A stretch of 64,000 nt of DNA from Cybelea sp963824595 (GTDB lineage Bacteria > Vulcanimicrobiota > Vulcanimicrobiia > Vulcanimicrobiales > Vulcanimicrobiaceae). The notes below the pieces were generated by a model. The model worked only from the letters and a program-made list of their open reading frames with translations. It was not told the origin of the DNA and searched no databases. The stretch is from positions 496,001-560,000 of the forward strand of contig CAWGPY010000002.1 in assembly GCA_963824595.1 (NCBI GenBank), written 5' to 3'. Both the position numbers and the translations under genes were made by a program. Shown here in pieces: positions 36,130 through 43,904 of the stretch (position 1 is its first letter; each line of letters opens with the position of its first letter).

Positions 36130-38187
36130 ATGCGCCTTCTCGCACTTGCGGCCCTGACGCTCGGGCTTCTCCCCATCGCGACCTCGGCGGCAAGCGTCGC
36201 GCCCGAGGACCTGTACAAGCTGACGTTCTTGAGCAGCGTGGCGATCGCGCCCGACGGCGCTCACGTCCTGGTCGAGGCGTCGCGCATGAACGGCCCCAAG
36301 GACGGCTACGACCGCACCATCGAGCTGGTGGACGTCTCGAGCGCGCGCCTGCGGCACAACGTGACCGGCCATACCGGCGACGGCGACTACGCCTGGATGC
36401 CCGACGGCCGGAGCTTCGTCTTCGTGCGCAAGGCCGCGAAGGCGAAACCGCAGCTGTACAAATACACGCTGAGGAGCGGCGCGATCGTGCAGCTGACGGA
36501 CGTCGCGCAGGGCGCCTCGTCGCCGCAGCCGTCGCACGCCGGCGACCGCATCGCGTTCTCGGTGCCCGAGACCGATCCGGCGCACGACGCCTACGTTGAC
36601 TTCGGCAAGGCCGGCTTCACGCCGAAAGCCGCGCAGAAGAAGAGCGACATCAACATCATCGACCAGCTGTTCTTCCAAGTGAACGGTCAGGGCTACGTCT
36701 ACCGCAGCCGCCAGCACGTGTGGACGGTGAACGCCGACGGATCGAACGCGAAGCAGCTGACGTCGGGCCGGTACTCCGAAAACCTCGACGCCTGGTCGCC
36801 CGACGACCGCACGCTGCTGGTGGACTCGCTGCGCTACGAGCCGGTTGACGGAGGTCCGAACGACGTATATACCATGCCGTCAAGGGGCGGCGAGCTGGCG
36901 AAAGTCGCGTCGCCGCTGCCCGCGAACCTCGGGTTCTTCATCGGCAGCGACAACAACCGCGTGTTCTTCCTGACCGCCGACGTGAAGGACGCGGCCGAGC
37001 TGCCGGCGCTCGCTTCCGCGAATCGCGATGGCTCGGATCGGCGCATCGTCGTGGCGCACGACACCGTGAGCTGGGGCGACTCGCTGCTCGCCGACATGAA
37101 AGAGGGCGGCGGGCTCTGCGGCGCGCCGCTGCCGGGCGGGAAGCTGGCGCTGCTCAACATCGACGGCCCCGGCTACTCCAATCTGCGGACCGTTGACCTG
37201 AGCAGCGGTGCGCTGTCCGACGTCACGCCGCCGGAGGGCGAGGCGTGGTCGTGCTCGGTCTCGCACGACGGCACGCGCGTCGCCTATCTCTACAGCGACT
37301 TCGCGCACCCGGCCGACGTGTACGTGGCGCCCGTGAGCGGCGGCGCGCCGCGGCGGCTCACCGACGTCAACGGCGCGTATCTCGCGTCGGTGACCGTCTC
37401 GAAGCCGCAGCCGTTCACCGTGAAGGATCCGGCCGGATTCGACGTGCAGGCGTGGTTCATGCCGGCCACGGGCGGCGCGCCGGGCGCGAAGCACCCGACG
37501 CTGCTCGACATTCACGGCGGCCCCGAGACGCAGTTCGGCGACACGTTCTTCCACGAGTTCCAGCTCTATGCGGCGATGGGCTACAACGTGGTGTTCGCCG
37601 ATCCGGCGGGCAGCACGGGCCACGGCTACACGTTCGAGGAGGCGCTGGAGAACAACTACGGCGACGCGATGTTCCAAGACGTTCAGGCGGTGATGGACGC
37701 CGCGGTGCAGCGGCCCGACGTGGACGCGGCGCGGCTGGGCGTGCTGGGCGGCTCGTACGGCGGGTACGCGACGATGTGGGTCGTCGCGCACACGAACCGC
37801 TACAAGGTGGCGGTCGCCGAGCGCGGCGTCAGCAACCTGCAAAGCGAGAACCTCGCCGCGGACTTCGCGGCGAAGAACGGGCTGGGCGGCGGATATTACA
37901 CGTGGGGCCCGGCGTGGGATCCGGCGAGCACCGACTACGCGAAGTTCTCGCCGCTGACGTACGTGGCAAACGTACACACGCCGATGATGCTGCTGCACTC
38001 CGACGAAGACACGCGCGCTCCCATCGACCAGACGCTGCAGGAGTTCACGTCGCTCAAGGTGCTCGGACAGACGGTCGAATACGTGGCCGTGCCCGACGAG
38101 AACCACGATCTCTCGCGAACCGGGTCGCCGATCCATCGGGTGGAGCGCCTGCGGCTGATCCTCGCTTGGCTGGGCCGCTATATTTAG
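36130..38187 (+). CDS. S9-family (acylaminoacyl/dipeptidyl) peptidase, secreted
   Basis: 685 aa; signal peptide MRLLALAALTLGLLPIATSAA. The N-terminal beta-propeller (IAPDGAHVLVEASRM, WMPDGRSFVFVRKA, WSPDDRTLLVDS) gates the C-terminal alpha/beta hydrolase, with nucleophile S542 in GGSYGGYA, D627 in HSDEDTRAP and H659 in ENHDLSR. Such enzymes release amino acids or dipeptides from oligopeptides. It lies 12 bp after the DUF5916 gene in the blaI operon, so induced peptide or wall-fragment processing is a plausible output. Confidence 0.94.
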   Translation: MRLLALAALTLGLLPIATSAASVAPEDLYKLTFLSSVAIAPDGAHVLVEASRMNGPKDGYDRTIELVDVSSARLRHNVTGHTGDGDYAWMPDGRSFVFVRKAAKAKPQLYKYTLRSGAIVQLTDVAQGASSPQPSHAGDRIAFSVPETDPAHDAYVDFGKAGFTPKAAQKKSDINIIDQLFFQVNGQGYVYRSRQHVWTVNADGSNAKQLTSGRYSENLDAWSPDDRTLLVDSLRYEPVDGGPNDVYTMPSRGGELAKVASPLPANLGFFIGSDNNRVFFLTADVKDAAELPALASANRDGSDRRIVVAHDTVSWGDSLLADMKEGGGLCGAPLPGGKLALLNIDGPGYSNLRTVDLSSGALSDVTPPEGEAWSCSVSHDGTRVAYLYSDFAHPADVYVAPVSGGAPRRLTDVNGAYLASVTVSKPQPFTVKDPAGFDVQAWFMPATGGAPGAKHPTLLDIHGGPETQFGDTFFHEFQLYAAMGYNVVFADPAGSTGHGYTFEEALENNYGDAMFQDVQAVMDAAVQRPDVDAARLGVLGGSYGGYATMWVVAHTNRYKVAVAERGVSNLQSENLAADFAAKNGLGGGYYTWGPAWDPASTDYAKFSPLTYVANVHTPMMLLHSDEDTRAPIDQTLQEFTSLKVLGQTVEYVAVPDENHDLSRTGSPIHRVERLRLILAWLGRYI

Positions 38188-38250
38188 CGGTTCGCTCGCT
38201 TGGCGTCACAGGCAGGTCCGTTCGAGCGTCGTACGCGTAAGAGATAGTTG

Positions 38251-39078
38251 ATGTTCCGAGCAGCCGTAGCGCTGGCGGCGCTGCTTGCGGCCGGGGCGAC
38301 CCCGCCGCCGAGCCCGCCGCCGCAGATCTATCACATCGTGACGCGACCGCTGTGCGCCGAGCTGCACGAGCGCATCAAACCCGCCATCGGGATGATGCTG
38401 CAGAACGACACGACGATCAAGCAAGGCCCGGATCTCTTCAAGAAGTACAACATGGCGGCGCTCTACGGCAACGACCCGTCAACCGCGCAGAACAATTCGC
38501 CGGGCGGCGATCCCGGCGGCCTCTCGAATCCGTCGCAGCAGCTGGCGCTGCAGGGGCTCGAAAGCCTGATCCGTCCGATCGCCAACAACATCATCGCGAT
38601 CCAGACGACGCTCGACTCGCCGACCCTGCTGCACGGCACGGGGCGTCCCGATGACGACCGCCAGCTGCAAGAGATCCGCGCGAAGCTGCTCAAGGCGCTG
38701 GCGGCGCAGAACGCTTCGCTCGACATCATCAGCGGTTTCGTAGACACGCAGCAGATGGCCGATCTGCAGCACGCCGGTCAGGGATACATCAGCTCGCTGA
38801 GCAAGACCGACATCGGCAGCGCGCGCAGCGCGACGCCGGCGCCCAACCCGCTCGAGGTGAATCCCAACTACGCCGGCCTTCCGCCCAATCCGTACGACAT
38901 TGACTTGGCGACGATTCCGGGATTGACGCTGGGCTACAATCCGGTCACGCGCCTGCTCGATGCGCTGCATTGGACGATTGACGCGACGGCGACGCGCGAG
39001 AACGACGCGGCGCAAGCCGTGATGGCGAGCGCCGCCTTGTGCAGCACCACGTCGCCGGAGGCGTCGCCCACGCCGTAA
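38251..39078 (+). CDS. Secreted hypothetical protein
   Basis: 275 aa from ATG 38251 (a TTG sits one codon earlier). Signal peptide MFRAAVALAALLAAGA, then a Pro-rich spacer and a mostly helical body: CAELHERIKPAIGMMLQNDTTIKQG, QLALQGLESLIRPIANNIIAIQTTL, QLQEIRAKLLKALAAQNASLDIISGFVD. Two cysteines lie at each end. No family recognised. It is the last gene before the terminator at 39155 and 63 bp after the S9 peptidase gene, so it probably ends the blaI operon. Confidence 0.75.
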   Translation: MFRAAVALAALLAAGATPPPSPPPQIYHIVTRPLCAELHERIKPAIGMMLQNDTTIKQGPDLFKKYNMAALYGNDPSTAQNNSPGGDPGGLSNPSQQLALQGLESLIRPIANNIIAIQTTLDSPTLLHGTGRPDDDRQLQEIRAKLLKALAAQNASLDIISGFVDTQQMADLQHAGQGYISSLSKTDIGSARSATPAPNPLEVNPNYAGLPPNPYDIDLATIPGLTLGYNPVTRLLDALHWTIDATATRENDAAQAVMASAALCSTTSPEASPTP

Positions 39079-39154
39079 CCGGCGCGTTTGGCACGGCGCA
39101 CCCGCGGGAAACAACGGTACGTAGGCAATTCCGCTTACGCAGAACGCAAGAACC

Positions 39155-39181
39155 CCGAGGCCTGCCGACGGCAGGCCTCGG
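39155..39181 (+). terminator. Hairpin terminator closing the blaI operon
   Basis: CCGAGGCCTGCC, loop GAC, GGCAGGCCTCGG: a perfect 12-bp G+C-rich stem with AA before it and TCGTTT after it, 77 bp past the last stop codon of the operon and before the start at 39208. Confidence 0.85.
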
Positions 39182-39207
39182 TCGTTTGAAGCCCTAAGCT
39201 TTTCGGC

Positions 39208-39849
39208 GTGCATGACGTAACCGAAACCCTGCGCCTTCCGTCGCCGGCCCCGCGTCCCCAAGCGCTCGCGTTTGACGGCGACAAGCTGTGGATGGGGTCC
39301 ATCGAGACCGACCGGCTCTACGCGATCAACCCGCTCCAATGGACGGTGATCGAAGAGGAGAAGGTGCCCGGCAAACCCTGGGGGATGACCGTTCTGGGCG
39401 ACGAGCTGCGCGTGATCTGCGGGGTCGGCGACGAGGACGATCGCGTGATCCGGCGCTTCGTTCCGGGACACGGGTTCAAGACCGGCGACGCCATCGAGTG
39501 TCCCGACGCAACCGGGTCGCAGCTGAGCTACGACGGAACGTATCTCTACGTCAGCCAGTGGTACAACCGGCGGATCCTGGGGCTCGACGAGCGCGGCAAC
39601 GTGGTGCGCGAGATCAGCGTGCCGCACGGCATCTGCGGTCAGTGCTACGTGGACGGCTACTTCTACCTCGTGACGACCGAGGACGAGGAGAGCGAGGCGT
39701 ACTTCCTCACGAAGGTTTCCGCGAACGGCGGGAACGCGTCGGAGGATCTCGCGCGCATTCCGTTCGCGGCGCGCGCGCTGGCCTATGATGGGTCGCGGTT
39801 CTGGACGAACCACCGCGACGCCAATCAAATCGTCGCGTTTGATCGCTGA
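39208..39849 (+). CDS. Cytoplasmic beta-propeller protein
   Basis: 213 aa from GTG 39208, no signal peptide. Blades are seen as ALAFDGDKLWMGSIETDRLYAI, QLSYDGTYLYVSQWYNRRILGLD and ALAYDGSRFWTNHRDANQIVAF, resembling glutamine-cyclotransferase-like or SMP-30-like small propellers. A CGQC-type pair (HGICGQCYVDG) lies in the middle. No catalytic assignment is possible. It overlaps the start of the cyclopropane synthase gene by 11 bp, suggesting translational coupling. Confidence 0.75.
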   Translation: MHDVTETLRLPSPAPRPQALAFDGDKLWMGSIETDRLYAINPLQWTVIEEEKVPGKPWGMTVLGDELRVICGVGDEDDRVIRRFVPGHGFKTGDAIECPDATGSQLSYDGTYLYVSQWYNRRILGLDERGNVVREISVPHGICGQCYVDGYFYLVTTEDEESEAYFLTKVSANGGNASEDLARIPFAARALAYDGSRFWTNHRDANQIVAFDR

Positions 39850-41125
39850 GCGCTTCGCTTCCAACGATCCACACGCGCGAATCGCGATCGCCGCGTTGCG
39901 GGCGCTCTTCGGCGACGCCTACGCCCGCGAGTTCGGGATCGCGCTGTGGGACGGCACCCGCGTTCCCGCCGAGCTGATCGAGCGCTTCACGCTACGCGTC
40001 AACTCGCCCGGCGCGCTGCGCGCCGCGTTCTCACCGCCGCTCGATCTGTCGCCGGGAAAGGCGTTTACGGCGGGTCTGATCGACGCCGACGGCGACCTGG
40101 TGTGCGCCGTGGACGCGCTGTATCGCGCCGGCATCGAACGGCCGACGCGCGAGTCGGTGCGGCTGTTCCGGCTGCTGCGCCGGCTGCCGAAGACGCACGT
40201 GCCCAAGCTGCGCGAGGCGCGCCTGCACGGGCGCCTTCACTCGCGCGCTCGCGACCGGGCGGCGATCGGCTTCCACTACGATCAGCCCGTCGCGTTCTAT
40301 CAAAGCTTCCTCGATCGCGACATGGTGTATTCGTGCGCGTACTACGACGAGGGCGTGGAGTCGCTGGACGACGCGCAGTCGGCGAAGCTCGACTACACGC
40401 TGCGCAAGCTGCGGCTGCGTCCCGGCGAGCGGCTGTTGGACGTCGGGTGCGGCTGGGGTGCGCTGGTGATCCGGGCGGCGCAGGCCGGCGCGCACGCGCT
40501 GGGGATCACGCTGAGCCGGCTGCAGTTCGACGAGGCGCAGCGGCGCATCGCCGCGGCCGGTGTGGGCGATCGCGCGCGCGTCGAGCTGCGCGACTATCGC
40601 GAGCTCGGCGCCGAGCGCTTCGACAAGGTCGTGAGCGTCGGCATGTTCGAGCACGTCGGACGAGAGCGGTTCGCGGCCTACTTCCGCGCGGCGTACGACG
40701 CGCTGCGTCCGGGCGGCCTCTTTCTGAACCACTCGATCGCCGACGAGAGCCCGTCGCGGCGGGGAGAGAAGGGCTCGGGGTTCATGCGGCGCTTCATCTT
40801 TCCCGACGGCGAGCTGGTCGCCGTGTCGGACGCGCTGGGCGTGGCGGAGCGGTGCGGCTTCGAAGTGCGCGACGTCGAGAACCTGCGCGAGCATTACGCG
40901 CGCACGCTGCGCGCGTGGCTTGCGAATCTGGAGCGCAACCGCGCCGCCGCGATCGCCGCCGGCGGCGAGACCAGTTATCGCGCGTGGCGCCTGTATCTCG
41001 CCGGCAGCGCACAGGGTTTTATCTCGGGGCGCATCGGCGTGTATCAATCGCTGCTCGCGCGCCCGCACGCCGACGGGCGGGTGGACCTGCCTCCCACGCG
41101 AAGAGACCTCTACACGCGGTCGTAG
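39839..41125 (+). CDS. cfa: Cyclopropane-fatty-acyl-phospholipid synthase
   Basis: 428 aa from TTG 39839 (LIAERFASNDPHARIA), inside the 3' end of the propeller gene. It transfers a methylene group from SAM to unsaturated lipid chains. The N-terminal lipid-binding region is followed by SCAYYDEGVESLDDAQSAKL, the SAM motif LLDVGCGWGALVIRAA, VSVGMFEHVGRERF and RRFIFPDGEL. The TAG stop (41123-41125) lies inside the tRNA-Arg gene, so the two overlap by 10 bp. Confidence 0.95.
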   Translation: MIAERFASNDPHARIAIAALRALFGDAYAREFGIALWDGTRVPAELIERFTLRVNSPGALRAAFSPPLDLSPGKAFTAGLIDADGDLVCAVDALYRAGIERPTRESVRLFRLLRRLPKTHVPKLREARLHGRLHSRARDRAAIGFHYDQPVAFYQSFLDRDMVYSCAYYDEGVESLDDAQSAKLDYTLRKLRLRPGERLLDVGCGWGALVIRAAQAGAHALGITLSRLQFDEAQRRIAAAGVGDRARVELRDYRELGAERFDKVVSVGMFEHVGRERFAAYFRAAYDALRPGGLFLNHSIADESPSRRGEKGSGFMRRFIFPDGELVAVSDALGVAERCGFEVRDVENLREHYARTLRAWLANLERNRAAAIAAGGETSYRAWRLYLAGSAQGFISGRIGVYQSLLARPHADGRVDLPPTRRDLYTRS

Positions 41126-41189
41126 CTCAATTGGATAGAGCAACAGGCTTCGAACCTGTAGGCTGGGGGTTCGAGCCCCTCCGACCGCG
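41116..41189 (+). tRNA. tRNA-Arg (anticodon TCG)
   Basis: Full cloverleaf: acceptor GCGGTCG/CGACCGC, D stem GCTC, anticodon stem ACAGG/CCTGT with loop CTTCGAA (anticodon TCG, reads CGA), variable AGGCT, T arm GGGGG-TTCGAGC-CCCTC, discriminator G. CCA is not encoded. The 5' end overlaps the cyclopropane synthase stop by 10 bp. A minus-strand frame across it is a typical tRNA antisense artefact. Confidence 0.95.
41163..41189 (+). repeat. Left copy of the tRNA-end direct repeat (attL-like)
   Basis: The last 27 bp of tRNA-Arg, CTGGGGGTTCGAGCCCCTCC followed by GACCGCG, recur in degenerate form at 43424-43450 (24 of 27 identical), the arrangement left when an element integrates at a tRNA 3' end. 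Confidence 0.55.
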
Positions 41190-41262
41190 CGTTTTATAGA
41201 GCCTTACGGCGCAGCGTTTTGCTCGAGCGCTGTGCGTATCGTCCGTTACTGGGGCGCGGTTT

Positions 41263-41312
41263 TGGGTGACGGTTGGGTGACGGAGCGGCTCAACGAGGCA
41301 AACCGTCACCCA
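41263..41312 (+). repeat. Direct and inverted copies of TGGGTGACGG
   Basis: TGGGTGACGG occurs at 41263-41272 and 41274-41283, and its reverse complement CCGTCACCCA at 41303-41312, allowing alternative hairpins. It is the only structure I see in the gene-free stretch 41190-41563 between the tRNA and the next gene. It may be a terminator for the tRNA or an integration-related repeat. Confidence 0.5.
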
Positions 41313-41563
41313 CGCGCTTACGCCGTAGCCGAAGGCACGTTCGCTTTTTCCCTCGGAGACGCGGGGTCGCTATGTTTTTAGCCCCAGCGGGAGTCGAAAT
41401 GTCGTACGGCGGTCCTGGCCGAACCTGCCCACTACGAAAAGGTCCCATGCTATTAGGGTCTCCCAGCAGCTTGGCTCGCACCAGCTCGCGGTTTGGCTCA
41501 GTGTAGGCGAATACCGGTGCCTGCTCGAAGGCGTTAAACACGAGACGCAAGGAGTAAACTTTC

Positions 41564-42517
41564 ATGAGATGTTTCCCTGTTGCATGCTTCCTCGCAGACG
41601 CACTTCTCGTCGCGGTGCTTGCCGGTTGCGGCGCGCCGACATCCGTTGCACCCTCCACTCAAAACGAATTCGCCTTCGGCCACTCGCGAATGTCGCCTGG
41701 TGTGAAGGGCAGACGGTTGCTCTATGTTAGCAACACGTTCGGAGGCACGGTGAACGTCTATTTGGATTCAACGTGGAACCCCGTAGGCGAGCTCCTCGGC
41801 TTTAGCCGGCCGAGTGGGATGTGCGTCGACGCCGCGCAAGACGTTTATGTGACCGATGATGTGACGCTTCTCGTTACCGAATACGCACATGGGGCGATCA
41901 CAGCAACGAGAAGGCTGGCCGATCACCAAGGCGATCCCCTATCCTGTGCCGTCGACGTTAAAACCGGTGATCTTGCCGTTGCCAACGTTCAGGGACCGAG
42001 TGAGGGACCCGGCAATGTCATCGTCTATAAGGGCGCAAAGGGGTCCCCGGTCAAGTACACGGCAAACGGGTTCACGTTCTACTTTTCCGTTGCGTACGAC
42101 GAGAATGACGATCTCTTCATCTGTGGCCTTGGAAGCTCCACCACGTACTTAGCGGAGCTTCCGAAGGGCAAGAGTGCCTTCAAGGTGCTCACCTCGAACC
42201 AACCGATTGGAGGCCTCGGCGGCCTCGCTTGGGACGGCACGTTTCTCGCGGTCGGCGATGAGGTGACGAGTACCATCTATCAATTCGCGATTAAAGGCTC
42301 GAAGGCGCTCGTTAAAGGCTCTACAGAGTTGAACGGCGCCACCACTGTATTTCAGTTCTCGTTCGATCGGGGCAACTCGCGGCCCCAGGCGACGACGGTG
42401 ATCGGGGCGGATTCCGGCGCGGGCGCGGTCGACAAATGGGATTACCCTGCGGGCGGCACGCCGCTTAGGACCATTACTGGTTTGGACGCGCCTGAAGGTG
42501 TTGTCGTCAGCCAATAG
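41564..42517 (+). CDS. Lipoprotein beta-propeller in low-G+C segment
   Basis: 317 aa from ATG 41564; lipobox LAGC. It belongs to the same propeller group as the genes at 16952 and 17935: LLYVSNTFGGTVNVYLDS, PSGMCVDAAQDVYVTDD, FSVAYDENDDLFICGLG and terminal LRTITGLDAPEGVVVS. Its G+C and third-position G/C are visibly lower than the paralogues, which suggests recent acquisition. It lies between the tRNA-end repeats and is followed by a hairpin. Confidence 0.8.
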   Translation: MRCFPVACFLADALLVAVLAGCGAPTSVAPSTQNEFAFGHSRMSPGVKGRRLLYVSNTFGGTVNVYLDSTWNPVGELLGFSRPSGMCVDAAQDVYVTDDVTLLVTEYAHGAITATRRLADHQGDPLSCAVDVKTGDLAVANVQGPSEGPGNVIVYKGAKGSPVKYTANGFTFYFSVAYDENDDLFICGLGSSTTYLAELPKGKSAFKVLTSNQPIGGLGGLAWDGTFLAVGDEVTSTIYQFAIKGSKALVKGSTELNGATTVFQFSFDRGNSRPQATTVIGADSGAGAVDKWDYPAGGTPLRTITGLDAPEGVVVSQ

Positions 42518-42533
42518 TTGAAAATGGGTCACT

Positions 42534-42564
42534 GTCACCGGCCAGGTTCCGGGGTAACGGTGAC
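42534..42564 (+). terminator. Possible hairpin terminator
   Basis: GTCACCG (42534-42540) pairs with CGGTGAC (42558-42564) around a 17-base loop, 17 bp after the propeller stop. No T run follows, so function is uncertain. Confidence 0.4.
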
Positions 42565-42583
42565 GCGACGCGATCGTAGCGGC

Positions 42584-42946
42584 TCAGGTCGTCGCTGCTG
42601 CCGCGTCCTCGGTGAAGCGCGCGAAGAGAGCTTTGCGGATAAGCGACGTCAACCGGGCTAGGTGCTCGGGGTCGCGTTGGAGGCACTCGACGAACTGGTC
42701 GAGGCGATACGCCCGTTCGCCGTGCTTCAAGGGTAAGTACGTCGAGCCGTGTTTATCTTCGACCATGAGCGGATGGGTGAGAAAGAACTCGGCTGCCGCC
42801 GCGAGCAGCGAGTGGTTCATAAGCAGTTCCCGGCGATCGTCAGGCCGCAAAATACCGCCGTCGAGGAGGCTGTCGATCACCATGAGATGAGCCTCGAGGG
42901 GCAGCTTGATAAGGCTGTGCTTCAGGCTGTAGCGGGAGTGCTTCAC
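42584..42946 (-). CDS. Hypothetical protein in the island
   Basis: 120 aa from ATG 42946, with alternative ATG starts after a few codons. Mostly helical and soluble: LPLEAHLMVIDSLLDGGILRPDDRRELLMNH, EFFLTHPLMVEDKHGSTYLPLKHGERAYRLDQF, SLIRKALFARF. No family recognised and no motif for DNA binding. It lies in the segment between the tRNA-end repeats. Confidence 0.55.
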   Translation of the reverse strand: MKHSRYSLKHSLIKLPLEAHLMVIDSLLDGGILRPDDRRELLMNHSLLAAAAEFFLTHPLMVEDKHGSTYLPLKHGERAYRLDQFVECLQRDPEHLARLTSLIRKALFARFTEDAAAATT

Positions 42947-42998
42947 AAGCTCACCTTAGGCGTTTGAGTGCCGGAAAGCAATGCCGGCAGCTGACCGT

Positions 42999-43283
42999 TT
43001 ATAGCGGGTTCTTCATTTCGCGGCTAGGCGCGCGGCTTTCGCCCATCTCACCCTCTTGCGCCGCCGTAGGGTCGCCCAGCTCGGGGCCGACTTGCGGGGG
43101 CTCGTCATCTACCAGCGTCAGGCCGCTGACTCGCTCGGATTCCTCGGCTCCATCAAGCAAGATCTCGACGTCGCCGCCGTAACCGGCGGGATAGGAGCGT
43201 CGAACGATCGCGGTAGCTCCGCTGCTGAGAATAACGGGATCGCCTTTGGTAATGGCGCGCTTGAGCCCAGTGACGTCTTGCAT
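42999..43283 (-). CDS. Small hypothetical protein with KOW/SH3-like start
   Basis: 94 aa from ATG 43283. ITKGDPVILSSGATAIVRRSY and GGDVEILLDGAEESERVSGLTLVDDEPP resemble a small beta-barrel (KOW or SH3-like) followed by an acidic disordered tail. No named family. It is the last gene before the degenerate tRNA-end repeat. Confidence 0.5.
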   Translation of the reverse strand: MQDVTGLKRAITKGDPVILSSGATAIVRRSYPAGYGGDVEILLDGAEESERVSGLTLVDDEPPQVGPELGDPTAAQEGEMGESRAPSREMKNPL

Positions 43284-43423
43284 GACTACGTATTACCCAC
43301 ATCCGCCGGAACGGCGTTCTGCGAGCGGAGCCACGGGTCGGTAACCGGTCAGGCAGGCCCGAGCGGCGTTCCTTATCGCCACCCGGCTTGCGATGTGGCC
43401 ACGGGAAGTTCCGAGCGCCCAAA

Positions 43424-43450
43424 CTGGGGGTTCGAGTCTCTGCGACCGCG
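43424..43450 (+). repeat. Degenerate copy of tRNA-Arg 3' end (attR-like)
   Basis: CTGGGGGTTCGAG is identical to the tRNA; the next 14 bases differ at three positions, and GACCGCG matches again. The upstream bases do not form the D or anticodon arms, so it is not a tRNA gene but a fragment. The 43284-43464 gap holds nothing else. Confidence 0.55.
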
Positions 43451-43464
43451 AAGTTTTTTCTCCG

Positions 43465-43695
43465 ATGGATTCATTCGAAGCGCGGGCCGAGGCCAGACGC
43501 AGATCTTGGACCGGCTTGGTGGCTCGTTCGGCCGACGGGGCCGAAGCGCGCGCGCGGGAGCTCGACGAAGACCTTTCGCCGCACGAACGCGCCGAGGCGA
43601 TCTGGCAGATCGTCTTGAGCATGCCATGGGGGAGCGATGCAACAGAATTTCGACTTGATCGATCTGTTGGGCGCGTTGAACGCCGAGGGCGCTGA
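43465..43695 (+). CDS. Small partner protein of a nucleotidyltransferase module (probably degraded)
   Basis: 76 aa from ATG 43465, just after the degenerate tRNA end. MDSFEARAEARRRSWTG, ELDEDLSPHERAEAIWQIVLS resembles short proteins commonly encoded directly before DUF6036/AbiEii-like nucleotidyltransferases, which are often toxin-antitoxin-like pairs. The C-terminus after the MPWGSDA stretch looks out of family and overlaps the next gene by 59 bp, so the gene may be truncated. Confidence 0.5.
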   Translation: MDSFEARAEARRRSWTGLVARSADGAEARARELDEDLSPHERAEAIWQIVLSMPWGSDATEFRLDRSVGRVERRGR

Positions 43696-43816
43696 GTATC
43701 TGCTCGTGGGTGCCTCGTACATCGCCAAGCCCGAGCTCATTGCGAACAAGCGAGCGGCGGCGCGACCGCAAGATTTGGCCGATCTTGCCTATTTAGAGTC
43801 GCGCGAAGACGGCTGA
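43637..43816 (+). pseudogene. Internally deleted DUF6036-type nucleotidyltransferase
   Basis: 59 aa from ATG 43637. The N-terminus (FDLIDLLGALNAEGAEYLLVG) is the start of a DUF6036/nucleotidyltransferase domain, and the C-terminus (PELIANKRAAARPQDLADLA) is its end. The ~80-100 residues between, including the GD..D catalytic motif, are missing with the frame kept. It is a remnant of an inactivated AbiE-like or toxin-antitoxin gene. Confidence 0.7.
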
Positions 43817-43832
43817 GGCGGTCAGCGCGCTG

Positions 43833-43904
43833 CTCGGGATGACAAGACGCGGGCGAGCGGTCCTTCGACACGCGCCGCTTCGCGGCGCTACTCAGGATGA
43901 CAAG
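43833..43904 (+). repeat. Short intergenic repeat with palindrome
   Basis: CTCGGGATGACAAG (43833-43846) and CTCAGGATGACAAG (43891-43904) flank TCCTTCGACA and the hairpin GCGCCGC-TTC-GCGGCGC (43872-43888). The CTCAGGATGACA type is a widespread REP-like unit in many phyla. The second copy supplies the stop codon and last residues of tsaD on the minus strand. Confidence 0.65.

Noticed and set aside
33868..36717. 949-aa minus-strand ORF
   Set aside because: Shadow of the DUF5916 and S9 genes; no motifs and codon use unlike real genes.
41127..41309. Minus-strand ORF across the tRNA gene (60 aa)
   Set aside because: It is the antisense of tRNA-Arg and its flank; the RGSNPQPTGSKPVA-type peptide is a classic artefact.
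43383..43450. Second tRNA gene
   Set aside because: Only the T arm and acceptor 3' half can be drawn; no D arm, anticodon arm or 5' acceptor strand pairs.
41190..43816. Intact mobile element with integrase or transposase
   Set aside because: None of the reading frames shows recombinase motifs, so only a relic island is claimed.
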